A DNA stretch of 64,000 nucleotides from Mycobacterium hubeiense (GTDB taxonomy: Bacteria > Actinomycetota > Actinomycetes > Mycobacteriales > Mycobacteriaceae), in the NCBI RefSeq assembly GCF_002838065.1, contig NZ_PIZU01000001.1:1-64000 (forward strand). The letters are read 5' to 3'. The notes beneath the pieces are model-generated. The model ran no database searches and was not told where the DNA came from. It saw only the letters and a program-made list of their open reading frames with translations. Positions 20,864 to 29,844 of this stretch are shown here, one piece after another. Within the stretch, counting starts at the first letter, position 1. Every line of letters starts with the position of its first letter. The position numbers and the translations under genes were made by a program.

Positions 20864-22068
20864 GGCCGCCAGCCGGTGGCGTCGGCCCATTCCCATGCGC
20901 GGCGGTACGCGTCGAGAAACCACGGCTCCTTGGCCTCGACGTAGTCGGACGTCCGCAGCGCCGCCTGCTTGACGGCCCGATAGTCCTCTTGCACACCGGG
21001 ATTGGCCGCCAACCAGTCCACGAACAGCAACGCGAACTGTTGATTCGGCCAGCCGTCCACCCGGATATGGACATTCGCCGGCCGCCCGGGATCGGCGGCA
21101 GCGTGAAACCGCTTCTGCCACAGCGACGCATCGTCGGTATGGTCGAATTCGGCGACAGTGCTTCGCCCGTCGATCTTCGGCACGTCGTTGGTGATCTCTT
21201 CCTTACGGGGATAGCCCACGCCCGCAAGCGCCTCCGCGATGTCGTCGGCGACCTCCAGGGAGGAGACAGTCACCTGGATGTCGATGACGTCCTTGGCGTC
21301 CATCCCCGCCACGGCCGTCGAGCCGATGTGGTCGACCCGCAGCGCCTTTGACCCGCATGCGGTGTGGAGGCGCTTGATGATGCGGCGGGCGTCGTCGGGC
21401 CAGGCCGGGTTGTACGGCACGACGCGGGGCGTGATCTCGACGGGCTGACGGGTCCGGATGTTGTGCGCAAGCGGCAGCACCCGGTTGTACCAGAGATCGC
21501 GGGCCTTCTCGATGAGCTCGCCCTGCGAACCCGAATTGTCCAGCAGCACATCGGCAATCTCGCGACGCTGCTCTTCGGAGGCCTGCGCCGCGATGCGCGC
21601 CCGCGCGTCGGCCTCATCCATGCCGCGCTTGATCAGGCGCTCGACGCGGGTCTCGACCGGCGCGGTGACCACCACGACGAGCGGGAACATCGGCGCCATA
21701 CCGGTTTCCACCAGCAGCGGGTTGTCCTCCACCACCACGGTGTCTTTTTCGGGTTCCCCCGACACGCTGTCGATGATCTCCTGCCGCCGGCGTCCCACCA
21801 GCGGGTGCACAATGCCGTTCAGCTTCGCGCGTTGTTCGTCGTCGACAAAGGCCTTGGCCGCCAACGCCGGTCGGTTCAGCGCGCCGTCGGGAAGCAGGAT
21901 GTCCTCGCCGAACGCGTCGACGAGTTGTGCGAGTCCTTCGGTGCCGGGTTCGACAACTTCGCGGGCGATCACATCGCCGTCGACGATGATGCCGCCGCAT
22001 TCGCTGAACGCGGCGGACACCGTCGACTTACCGGCGCCGATCCCGCCGGTCAGGCCGATACGCAGCAT
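20860..22068 (-). CDS. coaE: CoaE dephospho-CoA kinase fused to a GrpB (UPF0157) domain
   Basis: A 402-residue protein catalysing the last step of CoA synthesis, phosphorylation of dephospho-CoA. The kinase part (about residues 1-200) has P-loop GLTGGIGAGKST and NPLLVETGM. Residues about 213-400 form a GrpB/UPF0157 nucleotidyltransferase-like domain (VVPYNPAWPDDARRI, DHIGSTAVAGMDAKDVIDIQ). This fusion is usual in mycobacteria; the role of the GrpB part is not well defined. It lies 6 bases after the rpsA stop on the same strand, so the two are probably co-transcribed. Confidence 0.95.
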   Translation of the reverse strand: MLRIGLTGGIGAGKSTVSAAFSECGGIIVDGDVIAREVVEPGTEGLAQLVDAFGEDILLPDGALNRPALAAKAFVDDEQRAKLNGIVHPLVGRRRQEIIDSVSGEPEKDTVVVEDNPLLVETGMAPMFPLVVVVTAPVETRVERLIKRGMDEADARARIAAQASEEQRREIADVLLDNSGSQGELIEKARDLWYNRVLPLAHNIRTRQPVEITPRVVPYNPAWPDDARRIIKRLHTACGSKALRVDHIGSTAVAGMDAKDVIDIQVTVSSLEVADDIAEALAGVGYPRKEEITNDVPKIDGRSTVAEFDHTDDASLWQKRFHAAADPGRPANVHIRVDGWPNQQFALLFVDWLAANPGVQEDYRAVKQAALRTSDYVEAKEPWFLDAYRRAWEWADATGWRP

Positions 22069-22074
22069 CGACAG

Positions 22075-23520
22075 CTAGGCGCTGCCGGCGAGCTTCTCCC
22101 GCAGCGCCGCGAGCTGGGCATCGCTGGCCAGCGACCCACCTGCGGACTCCTCGGAGCGCGGCGCACCGTTGGACGACCTGGGGGACTCTTCGGCTGCAGC
22201 TGCTTCAGCCGCCGCGAACTTCTCCATCTGCGCGGTGTGCATCTTGTGCCGGCGCTCGGCCTCGGCGTAGCGGGCCTCCCACTCGTCACGCTGCTTCTCG
22301 AAGCCCTCGAGCCATTCGTTCGTCTCGGGGTCGAAGCCCTCGGGGAAGATGTAGTTGCCCTGCTCGTCGTAGCTGTCGGCCATGCCGTACTTGCTCGGGT
22401 CGAACTCTTCGGTGTAGTCCTCGTTGGCCTGCTTGAGGCTCAGCGAGATGCGGCGACGCTCCAGGTCGATGTCGATGACCTTGACCATGGCGTCGTCGCC
22501 GACCTGCACCACCTGGTCCGGGACCTCGACGTGGCGCTCGGACAGCTCGGAAATGTGCACCAGGCCCTCGATGCCCTCCTCGACGCGGACGAACGCGCCG
22601 AACGGCACCAGCTTGGTGACCTTGCCCGGCACGATCTGGCCGATGGCGTGGGTGCGGGCGAAGTGACGCCACGGATCTTCCTGAGTCGCCTTGAGCGACA
22701 GCGAAACCCGCTCGCGGTCCATGTCGACGTCGAGCACCTCGACGGTGACCTCGTCGCCCACCTGAACCACCTCGGACGGGTGGTCGATGTGCTTCCAGGA
22801 CAGCTCGGAGACGTGCACCAGACCGTCGACACCGCCGAGGTCGACGAACGCACCGAAGTTGACGATGCTGCTGACCACACCCTTGCGGATGGCGCCCTTC
22901 TGCAGCTGATTGAGGAACTCGCTGCGCACCTCGGACTGCGTCTGCTCGAGCCACGCGCGGCGGGACAGCACCACGTTATTGCGGTTCTTGTCCAGCTCGA
23001 TGATCTTGGCCTCGATCTCCTTGCCGATGTACGGCTGCAGATCGCGGACGCGACGCATCTCGACCAGCGATGCGGGCAGGAAGCCGCGCAGGCCGATGTC
23101 GAGGATCAGGCCGCCCTTGACGACCTCGATGACGGTGCCCTTGACGGCCTCGTCCTTTTCCTTGAGTTCTTCGATGGTGCCCCAGGCCCGCTCGTACTGA
23201 GCGCGCTTCTTGGACAGGATCAGGCGGCCTTCCTTGTCCTCCTTGGTGAGGACCAGGGCTTCGACCTCATCGCCGACGGACACCACCTCGTGGGGGTCGA
23301 CGTCGTGCTTGATGGAGAGCTCGCGGGAAGGGATGACACCTTCGGTCTTGTAGCCGATGTCGAGCAGGACTTCGTCGCGGTCAACCTTGACGATCGTCCC
23401 TTCGACGATGTCGCCATCGTTGAAGTATTTGATGGTCTTGTCGATGGCGGCGAGAAAGTCCTCGCTGGAGCCGATGTCGTTGACGGCTACTTGCGGCGAG
23501 GTGACGGAGGGACTTGGCAT
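22075..23520 (-). CDS. rpsA: 30S ribosomal protein S1
   Basis: A 481-residue protein with four S1 RNA-binding repeats (for example [43 protein letters not shown] and [15 protein letters not shown]) and a charged C-terminal tail ending in [11 protein letters not shown]. It binds mRNA on the 30S subunit, and in M. tuberculosis has been linked to tmRNA and pyrazinoic acid. The length equals that of the M. tuberculosis protein when started at the ATG at 23520, which begins [22 protein letters not shown] lies about 12 bases upstream. The frame stays open 26 codons further upstream but that part is not protein-like. Confidence 0.96.
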   Translation of the reverse strand: MPSPSVTSPQVAVNDIGSSEDFLAAIDKTIKYFNDGDIVEGTIVKVDRDEVLLDIGYKTEGVIPSRELSIKHDVDPHEVVSVGDEVEALVLTKEDKEGRLILSKKRAQYERAWGTIEELKEKDEAVKGTVIEVVKGGLILDIGLRGFLPASLVEMRRVRDLQPYIGKEIEAKIIELDKNRNNVVLSRRAWLEQTQSEVRSEFLNQLQKGAIRKGVVSSIVNFGAFVDLGGVDGLVHVSELSWKHIDHPSEVVQVGDEVTVEVLDVDMDRERVSLSLKATQEDPWRHFARTHAIGQIVPGKVTKLVPFGAFVRVEEGIEGLVHISELSERHVEVPDQVVQVGDDAMVKVIDIDLERRRISLSLKQANEDYTEEFDPSKYGMADSYDEQGNYIFPEGFDPETNEWLEGFEKQRDEWEARYAEAERRHKMHTAQMEKFAAAEAAAAEESPRSSNGAPRSEESAGGSLASDAQLAALREKLAGSA

Positions 23521-23625
23521 GTGTTGGGTTGCTCCGGACAGGTTGGGTCGTAGGGACGAGGGACAGATGTTGTTGGTGTGACCCGCGATCAAATGCACAC
23601 GGGTACCAGTTGAGCCTACTCGACG

Positions 23626-24858
23626 GTGCGCACGCTGGACAAACTCGGTCTACGCAGCCAGTTCACGCTCGCGAGCCGATACCCTCCTGAGGTGTCATTC
23701 CCCGTGGCGCCGCACCAGCCTCTCATTCCCGGTCTACCTCGGCGCATCCGCAAGGTCGGCGCCCCGCTCGGGGTGCTCATCGCGCTGGGCATGCTCACCG
23801 GGTTGATCGTGATCCTGCTCACCCTCTCGAATCCCGTCGGCACGGCCATTGGCTTCACGTTGTCCTGCGTCGCGATGACCGTCGTCGTGCTCGCCTACCT
23901 GTGGCTCGACCGCTGGGAGCCCGAGCCGCCCCGGCTGTTGATCCTCGCGTTTCTGTGGGGCGCGTCGGTTGCCGTCGTCATCTCCACGATCCTGCAGCTG
24001 ACAATGGAGGCGGCGATCAACCCGGGTGTGACGGACACGGTGAGCCCGCTCTCCGTCGTGCTCGGCGCGCCGCTCACCGAGGAGGCGGCAAAAGGCCTGT
24101 TCCTGGTGCTCATGATGACGGGCCGGCGCCGCAACGAGCTCAACTCGATGACCGACTGCCTGATCTACGCCGGGCTGGTCGGCGCGGGTTTCGCGTGGTT
24201 GGAGGACATTCTCTACATTGGCGCCGGCGAAACTGTCTCTGAATCGCTGGTCACCGCCGCGATGCGACTGGTCATGGCGCCGTTCGCCCACTCGCTGTTC
24301 ACCACCATGTTCGGCATCGGCGTGTACTTCGCGTTGCAGCAGCGCAGCGCCATCGTCAAGGCGGGGTGTGTGCTGGTGGGCTACGCCGCCGCGGTGCTCA
24401 TGCACGCGTTGTGGAACGGCTCGTCGCTGCTGAGCATCGAGGCCTACTTCCTCGTCTACTTCCTGTGGATGGTGCCGATCTTCGGGTTGGCGATCGCGCT
24501 CGGCATCGCCAGCCGCCGCCGCGAGCAGCGCGTCGTCGCCGCCAAGCTGCCCGGCATGGTGGCGGCCGGCCTGGTGAGCCCCAGCGAAGCGACGTGGCTG
24601 GGCTCGATCCGTGCCCGCAAGACCGCGATCACCGAGGCCACCCGGCTCGCGGGTCGGCCTGCGGGCAAGGCCGTCAAGAAGTTCGCCGCTCAGGTGGTGG
24701 AGCTGGCGTTCGTACGGGACCGGATCGACCGCGGTTTCGGCGACGAGTGGGTATCGGCGCTGCTCCAGGAAGAGGTCAACGGCGTCGCGGCAGCGCGCGC
24801 GGCCGCGCCCGCCTTGCAGTCGCTGGCGGGCTACCCGCCCAGACCGCCAGTGGTCTGA
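23626..24858 (+). CDS. PrsW-type intramembrane metalloprotease
   Basis: A 410-residue polytopic membrane protein. PrsW signatures are present: PLTEEAAKGLFLV (EExxK), GAGFAWLEDILYI, and a His in FAHSLFTTMFGIGV, followed by VLMHALWNGSS with a further conserved His. In Bacillus, PrsW cuts an anti-sigma factor; the substrate here is unknown. About seven to eight membrane segments lie in residues 35-300, followed by a soluble C-terminal tail. GTG at 23692 (SFPVAPHQP) is an alternative start. It is divergent from rpsA and marks the left edge of the accessory block between rpsA and polA. Confidence 0.8.
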   Translation: MRTLDKLGLRSQFTLASRYPPEVSFPVAPHQPLIPGLPRRIRKVGAPLGVLIALGMLTGLIVILLTLSNPVGTAIGFTLSCVAMTVVVLAYLWLDRWEPEPPRLLILAFLWGASVAVVISTILQLTMEAAINPGVTDTVSPLSVVLGAPLTEEAAKGLFLVLMMTGRRRNELNSMTDCLIYAGLVGAGFAWLEDILYIGAGETVSESLVTAAMRLVMAPFAHSLFTTMFGIGVYFALQQRSAIVKAGCVLVGYAAAVLMHALWNGSSLLSIEAYFLVYFLWMVPIFGLAIALGIASRRREQRVVAAKLPGMVAAGLVSPSEATWLGSIRARKTAITEATRLAGRPAGKAVKKFAAQVVELAFVRDRIDRGFGDEWVSALLQEEVNGVAAARAAAPALQSLAGYPPRPPVV

Positions 24859-25199
24859 GCCGAGCCCTCGACGGCGGTTACCGCGAATCCCGCGCAGCCC
24901 GGGCATTCCGACGCGATCGGATGCACGCAGCTGATGACGTGAGTGAGAAACTGCTCGGCTCGTTGCAGCCTGGACAGATCGGACCGGATCCGCTCGAGCG
25001 TGGTCGTGATGAGGCCGATTCGCATTTCGCGGTCGGCGGCGCGCAGTGCACGGATTTCCGCAAGAGCCAGGCCGGCACGCTGCAAGGTGCGTTGATCAGC
25101 GCAAATCAATCGACCTGTGCAATAGCGCAGAGGTACATACTGGGGTTGATGTGCTGCCGTTTGGCGAGCAATTGGCTGAGGCGTGTTTCGTGAAGTTCT
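24831..25199 (-). pseudogene. Remnant of a MerR-family regulator (C-terminal part)
   Basis: The minus-strand frame is open from 25199 to a stop at 24831. It has LQRAGLALAEIRALRAADRE, a helical stretch LERIRSDLSRLQRAEQFLTH and a Cys pattern SCVHPIASECPGC like the effector-binding end of MerR-type proteins. No helix-turn-helix start of the MerR type lies upstream and the only start codons are internal TTGs. It overlaps the end of the PrsW gene by 28 bases. I read it as a truncated regulator; the assignment is by pattern only. Confidence 0.35.
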
Positions 25200-25232
25200 T
25201 CAGCGTGAAGAGGATGTAGACAACTTCTCCCC

Positions 25233-25829
25233 TTACAGGTCTTCTTGCTTGAGGTAGCAGTCGCTCCTAGCCGACAACGATGCAGCCTTCCACGTCCCGA
25301 ATCGAACCTCTGGACCGTCGTTGGCGAACACCGCTACATCGTGACGTCCGGGTTCATCGACGTAGTAATGCACTTCAAAGGCTCCCAACTTGGCGGCGCT
25401 GTCGCGGACCAGTTGAAGTGCTTGCGGCCAAACATCATCCGGAATCGGGCCGTCGAAAACGATGTGCCGTGTCAGAACCTGTACGCCGCGTGTCTCCATG
25501 AGCGGGCCTGCGCAGGACACGTGGTTCACTTCTCGGTTCCAGCGCCACGTCAAGCCAGGAACGAGGTCCGTGATGCCGTTCGCCGTCTGCTCCAGGACGG
25601 ACTCGTAGCGGGCGAGGGCTTCTTCAGCTGATCCCTTCGCACGCAGATCGTTTTCGAGGGCCGCTACTTGATCAGGGTTCATGGGGGGCTCCTGCTTAGG
25701 CGACAGTGCGTTCGACAGCCAGACAAAGAAGACGATGGCGGCCACCGCCGCAACAACCGCGATGACACCCACCGTCCACCCAACGATGCGCCACCGGCTG
25801 GGCCGCTGCGATTCTGATTGCTCGCTCAC
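25233..25829 (-). CDS. LppA-like membrane-anchored protein
   Basis: A 198-residue protein with a short charged N-terminus, one membrane segment (residues about 13-38) and an extracytoplasmic domain ending SARSDCYLKQ. The pattern EPPMNPDQVAALENDLRA, then TWRWNREVNHVSCAGP and VWPQALQLVRDSAAKLG resembles the mycobacterial LppA/LppB family, although no lipobox Cys follows the membrane segment, so it is probably a signal-anchored rather than lipidated member. The GTG start overlaps the stop of the DUF1023 gene by 4 bases. In M. tuberculosis a similar pair occurs as Rv2542-Rv2543/Rv2544. Confidence 0.65.
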   Translation of the reverse strand: MSEQSESQRPSRWRIVGWTVGVIAVVAAVAAIVFFVWLSNALSPKQEPPMNPDQVAALENDLRAKGSAEEALARYESVLEQTANGITDLVPGLTWRWNREVNHVSCAGPLMETRGVQVLTRHIVFDGPIPDDVWPQALQLVRDSAAKLGAFEVHYYVDEPGRHDVAVFANDGPEVRFGTWKAASLSARSDCYLKQEDL

Positions 25830-27511
25830 TTGCGCACCGCCAATTCGGGTAGGCCGGCAACGACAACAGCGGTGTTGTAGCCGGTGGTACGCAACACGTC
25901 ATTTCCACCGACCTGGAATGGCCTTGGGTATTCCGAATGCCCCGAGGCACCTGCGCGGTACACGCCATCGGGGGTGGTGCCCGCTTCGGTGGACAGCTGC
26001 ACGAACGACCCGTCGGCGGGATCGCCACCCCGCCAACCCAGCCCGGGCAGCCAGTCGACCTTGTCGAGGTTCTGGATTGGGTCGTCTGGTGCCTGCATGA
26101 CGAACACATGGCCCTGCTGCATGCCGAGGTCGGCTTCGTCCATCGCGTAGAAGCCCGGTGACCCGTACGCCACGTAGTCGTCGACAACTGCGTTTGCGCC
26201 TTCGTTCAGCGCCATGCCGGACACCACCGAGCCGTAGGAATGCCCGACCAGCGTGAGGTGCGGATCTCCGCTGGCTGACGTGACTTCGACGGACTCGAGA
26301 TAGTTGGACAAGACGGGCGCGGCGCCGGTGGCTCGAGCGTCCGCGCCGGCCTCCGCTATCCCCGGTGGGGTGTCGTAGCCCAGCCACGCCACCGTCGCTA
26401 CGGTCTCGTTGCCCCGTCCAGCATTCTCAAGCTGGGTCATGGCCTCAGACCTCATCAACGTGCCTTCTCTCACCATGCCCTCGATCGTGCCACCCGCATC
26501 TTTCTGAGACCCCATCCCGGGGATCGTGACCGATACGTGATCGGCTTCGTCTGGGTTGCCAACCGACACAATTGCTTTGGTGCTGTCGCCGGAAGTGTCC
26601 AGGCCGATGAGATAGGTATTCGGGTTTTCCGCTGCTTCGTGGATCTTGTCGAGATCTCGGATTGTGCTGCGCAGCTCTTGAATTCGCCGCGATGAGCTCT
26701 GGTCAGCCCCTGGGGCGTTTGGATAGGGATTCGCCGCCAGCTCGCGGTCGAGCTCAGCCTGCAGCCGGGTGCGCTCGGTGTCGAGCCATCGCATATTCGC
26801 ATTGTCCCGCGCGACGGTGGGTATGCCGTCGCGGTTGCGAACCCAGTCCGGCCGATTCGTGACCATCCACTGTTGCTGCTCCGGGCTGAGTCCGTTCCAC
26901 CAGTCCTCGACTTCTTGCGGGTCGGCGTCGGGTTCGAGCGCGAAATGGGCGCCCGCGTTGGCGGCTTGGTCGGCGTCCTTGAGGCCGTCGGTACCGATGT
27001 CGCCTTGGTTGGCGGCCCACAGCACGCGGGATGCCTCGGACTCGATCTCGTTGCCCCGCGCCACAATCTCAGACACCATCTCCATCAATTTGCCCCGGGC
27101 CTCTTCGTGGCGCCGTAGTTCCTCGGGCGAGGCATTGGCTTTGTCGTCCAAATCCCAGAGATCGACGATGGTTCCGTTGAACTGGATGGTGTAACCGTTG
27201 GCGCTGGCGAACTGTTTGGCGTCGTTGATCTTGCCCCGCACCTCTGTGAGGTCGGCGATTGTCTCCCCGACCTGCGTGCGTACTGCGCCCACGGCGGCCG
27301 CGGCCTTGGCGATGTCGTCGTCGACCGGGTCGAACGATTGGCGCGCGGCGTGCGCGGCGCTGCCCTCCCATCCGTCGAGGCGGCGAATGTCGTGGAGCTG
27401 ATCCTGCAAGCCCGACAACGTCGTCGTGCGCTGCGAGAGCTCGGTTTGCAGCGATTCGAGGACACCGGTCTTGCGGGTCCAGTCCTCCACATCCTCGAAG
27501 GTCAGCGCCAT
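25826..27511 (-). CDS. WXG100-like helical domain fused to a DUF1023 alpha/beta hydrolase
   Basis: A 561-residue protein. The first 110 residues are helical with a WEG turn (RLDGWEGSAAHAARQSF), like WXG100 or EspA-type secretion domains. The C-terminal third is a DUF1023 hydrolase with nucleophile Ser425 in GHSYGS, Asp near 476 (APDDP) and His near 525 (GASGHSEYP). The middle has a segment typical of these proteins (EVEDWWNGLSPEQQQWMV). Proteins of this build may be exported or act at the cell surface; no signal peptide is seen. It is coupled to the downstream LppA-like gene and divergent from a WXG100-like gene, which suggests a common secretion or effector function. Confidence 0.75.
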   Translation of the reverse strand: MALTFEDVEDWTRKTGVLESLQTELSQRTTTLSGLQDQLHDIRRLDGWEGSAAHAARQSFDPVDDDIAKAAAAVGAVRTQVGETIADLTEVRGKINDAKQFASANGYTIQFNGTIVDLWDLDDKANASPEELRRHEEARGKLMEMVSEIVARGNEIESEASRVLWAANQGDIGTDGLKDADQAANAGAHFALEPDADPQEVEDWWNGLSPEQQQWMVTNRPDWVRNRDGIPTVARDNANMRWLDTERTRLQAELDRELAANPYPNAPGADQSSSRRIQELRSTIRDLDKIHEAAENPNTYLIGLDTSGDSTKAIVSVGNPDEADHVSVTIPGMGSQKDAGGTIEGMVREGTLMRSEAMTQLENAGRGNETVATVAWLGYDTPPGIAEAGADARATGAAPVLSNYLESVEVTSASGDPHLTLVGHSYGSVVSGMALNEGANAVVDDYVAYGSPGFYAMDEADLGMQQGHVFVMQAPDDPIQNLDKVDWLPGLGWRGGDPADGSFVQLSTEAGTTPDGVYRAGASGHSEYPRPFQVGGNDVLRTTGYNTAVVVAGLPELAVRK

Positions 27512-27615
27512 ATGTCCCGCTTCCCCGAACTCTCGGGCCGGAATAATTTGTGTCCGGCAAACCCTGTCCGGGCCACTATAGTCAGTTCCGAGAGGGTCGC
27601 TGAGAGGGAATTTTG

Positions 27616-27915
27616 GTGCCGCAACCGCTGCATGTCGACACCGCCAGCCTGCGAGCTAGCGCCGGGCGGCTCGACGTTGTCAACGAGTCAACGACTACCC
27701 AGCTAAGTCAGAACGCTGCTGCCCTAGCTGGCTGCCAGGGCGGATGGGCCGGCTCAGCTTTCGCAGCATTCGAACAAGTCCGCGAGGCTTGGGAGCTCGC
27801 GGACGCCGCCCGCGCCGAGAAGCTGGGAGACATCGCGCTGAACCTCTACCGCAGCGCCGACATCTACGACCACCGAGACGAAGCCAGCGCAGCAGAGATT
27901 GACACAACAATGTGA
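27616..27915 (+). CDS. WXG100/ESX-type small protein
   Basis: A 99-residue helical hairpin protein with a central GGWAGSAFAAFEQV turn, the WXG signature, and a helical N-terminal arm beginning VPQPLHVDTASLRASAGRL. Such proteins are usually secreted by type VII systems or act as chaperone partners. The GTG at 27616 follows GAGAGGGA at a good distance; a TTG directly before it is less likely. The 104 bases between it and the divergent DUF1023 gene should hold both promoters. No ESX machinery genes are in the window. Confidence 0.65.
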   Translation: MPQPLHVDTASLRASAGRLDVVNESTTTQLSQNAAALAGCQGGWAGSAFAAFEQVREAWELADAARAEKLGDIALNLYRSADIYDHRDEASAAEIDTTM

Positions 27916-28016
27916 TCCAGGCATTGCGTCGGTGACCGTGTGACACGTTAACGACACCCATGTAGTTCCTGGTCAACGCGTTTTCATGTCAGACCGCTCC
28001 CCTACCGTTCGTCGGC

Positions 28017-28460
28017 ATGGGCATCGAAGCTCTCTGGCATCCCTGGCGCACCCTGCGTGATCATCACGCCGACGTCGACGTGACCTGCCGGCACCGGTTG
28101 CCGGATCAGATCATGGGTTTACAGCGCGGCGCGCGCATCTGGCTGTGCAGAACACTCACCCAGGCCGAACGCCGCTGCACCCTCACCCACGAGCTGGTGC
28201 ACCGCGAACGCGGGCCCGTGCCAACGGATCCCGTCGCCGCTGCGCGTGAAGAACGGATCGTCGACGAGATCGCGGCGCGCCGGTTGATCGCGCTGACAGC
28301 CCTGGTCAATGGCATCCGGTGGTCCCGTCACCCTCGCGAGCTCGCCGAACACTTGTGGGTCGACGAGCCCACGCTGAACACCCGCATGGCCACCCTCGAC
28401 TCGATCGAAGTGCCCGAGCTCGAGCACGAACTCGACGGAGAGTGGTTGTGGATTCCCTGA
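28017..28460 (+). CDS. ImmA/IrrE-type metallopeptidase-like protein
   Basis: A 147-residue protein with a zinc-protease signature LTHELVHRERG (HExxH) at about residue 57 and a downstream acidic helix EERIVDEIAARRLI that may supply the third ligand. This fits the ImmA/IrrE (DUF955) family, which cleaves phage-type repressors and occurs in mobile elements and toxin-antitoxin loci. No partner repressor gene is seen next to it. Its end overlaps the start of the truncated MBL frame by 13 bases. Confidence 0.65.
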   Translation: MGIEALWHPWRTLRDHHADVDVTCRHRLPDQIMGLQRGARIWLCRTLTQAERRCTLTHELVHRERGPVPTDPVAAAREERIVDEIAARRLIALTALVNGIRWSRHPRELAEHLWVDEPTLNTRMATLDSIEVPELEHELDGEWLWIP

Positions 28461-28936
28461 CCGATATAGAGCGGGCGATCTTGGACCTGCCCGCGCTGCC
28501 TGTCCACGTGCATCACGCTGAGCTGGACTGGGTGACGCGCGGTCCGGTCGCGCCGGTAGGCGGTGTGCGGGATTCGTTGCGGGACAGACGGATAGGCACG
28601 TTCACCCTTGATGGCCCACCGGTGTTGACGTTCGATCGCAGCCACGACCTGTTTGACGACGGCGCAGTGTTGCTCGTCGACCTCGCGGGACATACGCCGG
28701 GCAGTGTCGGGCTTCTCGCCAACACGGATGCCGGATGGGTGTTGCTGGCTGGTGACGCCGCTTGGCATGGGCTGCAAGTACAGCAGATCCGGCAAAAGCG
28801 AAGTTACCCAGGTGCTTTCGCGGACGAGGACAGGGATGCGTGCTTCCGCGCACTGCACAGGTTGCACGCCGTCAAGGACCGGGTCCGCATTGTCCCCACA
28901 CACGACCATCAAGCGTCGAGTGGGTTGGCCACTTAG
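28448..28936 (+). pseudogene. 5'-truncated MBL-fold hydrolase
   Basis: From GTG 28448 the frame gives 162 residues that match the later part of an MBL hydrolase: LPVHVHHAELDW, DLAGHTPGSVGLLAN, LLAGDAAWHG and RIVPTHDH. The N-terminal strands with the metal-binding HxHxDH are absent; the ImmA-like gene stands where they should be. The protein could not bind metal normally, so it is probably a remnant left at the edge of inserted DNA. Its 3' end overlaps a minus-strand hypothetical gene by 65 bases. Confidence 0.55.
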
Positions 28937-29387
28937 ACGGCTCATACAGTTGCGGAGGACTCCTACGCGGTGCGGTAAGCCGAACGAACCCCGCCTTCCA
29001 TGTAGCCCGAGATCGCGAGAGCTTCAATCCCAAGTGGTAATGCTGCCGCACCACTGAGTGCAGCGCCGCGTCGCCAAAGCAGCTGCTTGCCAGGACATCT
29101 CCGTCCGGCGAGATGATCCAGGCGGTATCAGCAACGACCATCCTGGCAGCTCTGTCCGCTGGGGTGGTCGCATCGCCGTGCTCCGGATCGACTCGCGCAG
29201 TTGAGCCCAACCAATTTCCGCCCGGAACCGGAACGATGTGGTTGACGCGTCGGGGAAAGCGACCTGGGTCGATCCCCGGCAATGAGCCGGATTGGGTCTC
29301 GATCGTCAACGCGTCGTTTCCCTCGTGATCGGTCCAGCGCACCACCATCTCGCCGTCGTAGCGCGCGTACACACCACACATCGACAT
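28872..29387 (-). CDS. Hypothetical protein
   Basis: A 171-residue protein I do not recognise. The first 130 residues look like a folded soluble domain: MCGVYARYDGEMVVRW, then VNHIVPVPGGNWLGST and VADTAWIISPDGDVLASSCF. The last 30 residues are Arg/Pro rich and overlap the MBL remnant, so the real end may be earlier. Codon choice is clearly coding (mostly G or C at third positions). It overlaps the upstream gene by 82 bases in another frame, unusual for real neighbours; a frameshift joining both is possible. It lies downstream of the BREX operon on the same strand. Confidence 0.5.
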   Translation of the reverse strand: MSMCGVYARYDGEMVVRWTDHEGNDALTIETQSGSLPGIDPGRFPRRVNHIVPVPGGNWLGSTARVDPEHGDATTPADRAARMVVADTAWIISPDGDVLASSCFGDAALHSVVRQHYHLGLKLSRSRATWKAGFVRLTAPRRSPPQLYEPSKWPTHSTLDGRVWGQCGPGP

Positions 29388-29629
29388 TCCCGGGGATGGC
29401 GGAACGAGGTGCGTACATGCCGAAGTTGCTTGGTCGGGTACTCATCTCGGCGAAGCAGTTCCTCGACACGCCGTTGCCGCTCCGCAGCGATTCGCTCCTG
29501 TCTTGCCCGGCGTTCCGGGGTCATCGCTATGTGCGACGCGATTTGCGCCCACGCATCGTCGGTAATCACGACATTTTCGGGCCGTGGGAACTCCGGCACC
29601 TTCGGATTGAGGTCACTCACGAACGGCAT
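29306..29629 (-). CDS. Hypothetical charged helical protein
   Basis: A 107-residue frame beginning MPFVSDLNPKVPEFPRP. Residues 22-75 are strongly helical and charged (ERRARQERIAAERQRRVEELL), and the last 30 residues (after FRHPREC) look less coding. The following gene begins inside it at 29387 in the next frame. I cannot name it. Either the two are separate overlapping genes or one gene has been split by a frameshift near 29390. A TTG at 29650 is an alternative start. Confidence 0.4.
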   Translation of the reverse strand: MPFVSDLNPKVPEFPRPENVVITDDAWAQIASHIAMTPERRARQERIAAERQRRVEELLRRDEYPTKQLRHVRTSFRHPRECRCVVCTRATTARWWCAGPITRETTR

Positions 29630-29640
29630 GGTGACACGCA

Positions 29641-29844
29641 GGACTGACAAGTCACGCCCCCGACGTACCCGACGTACTGAGTCCAGCGGCCCGCACCTTG
29701 CAGCACCTCAGAGTATTCGTCGAATCCGGTTGCCTCGCACGCCTACACGACGACATCGCCCGACTCAGCGACGCCATCCACTACGCCTTCGTCAACACCG
29801 TCCTCACAGCTCGCGGAACCTCGCAAGAGGAAAACTCTGGCTAG
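29641..29844 (+). other. Short coding-like frame without a canonical 5' start
   Basis: The plus frame from just after a TGA at 29632 reads TSHAPDVPDVLSPAARTLQH and RVFVESGCLARLHDDIARLS, and ends TARGTSQEENSG. Third positions are mostly G or C, as in real genes. The only start is a TTG at 29698. It could be a truncated gene end or a very small protein. No family is recognised. It overlaps the 3' end of the minus-strand gene at 29804 by about 40 bases. Confidence 0.25.

Noticed and set aside
21364..23553. Plus-strand open frame of 729 codons over coaE and rpsA
   Set aside because: The opposite strand encodes clear CoaE and S1 domains; the plus frame is their mirror, with no motif and no credible start signal.
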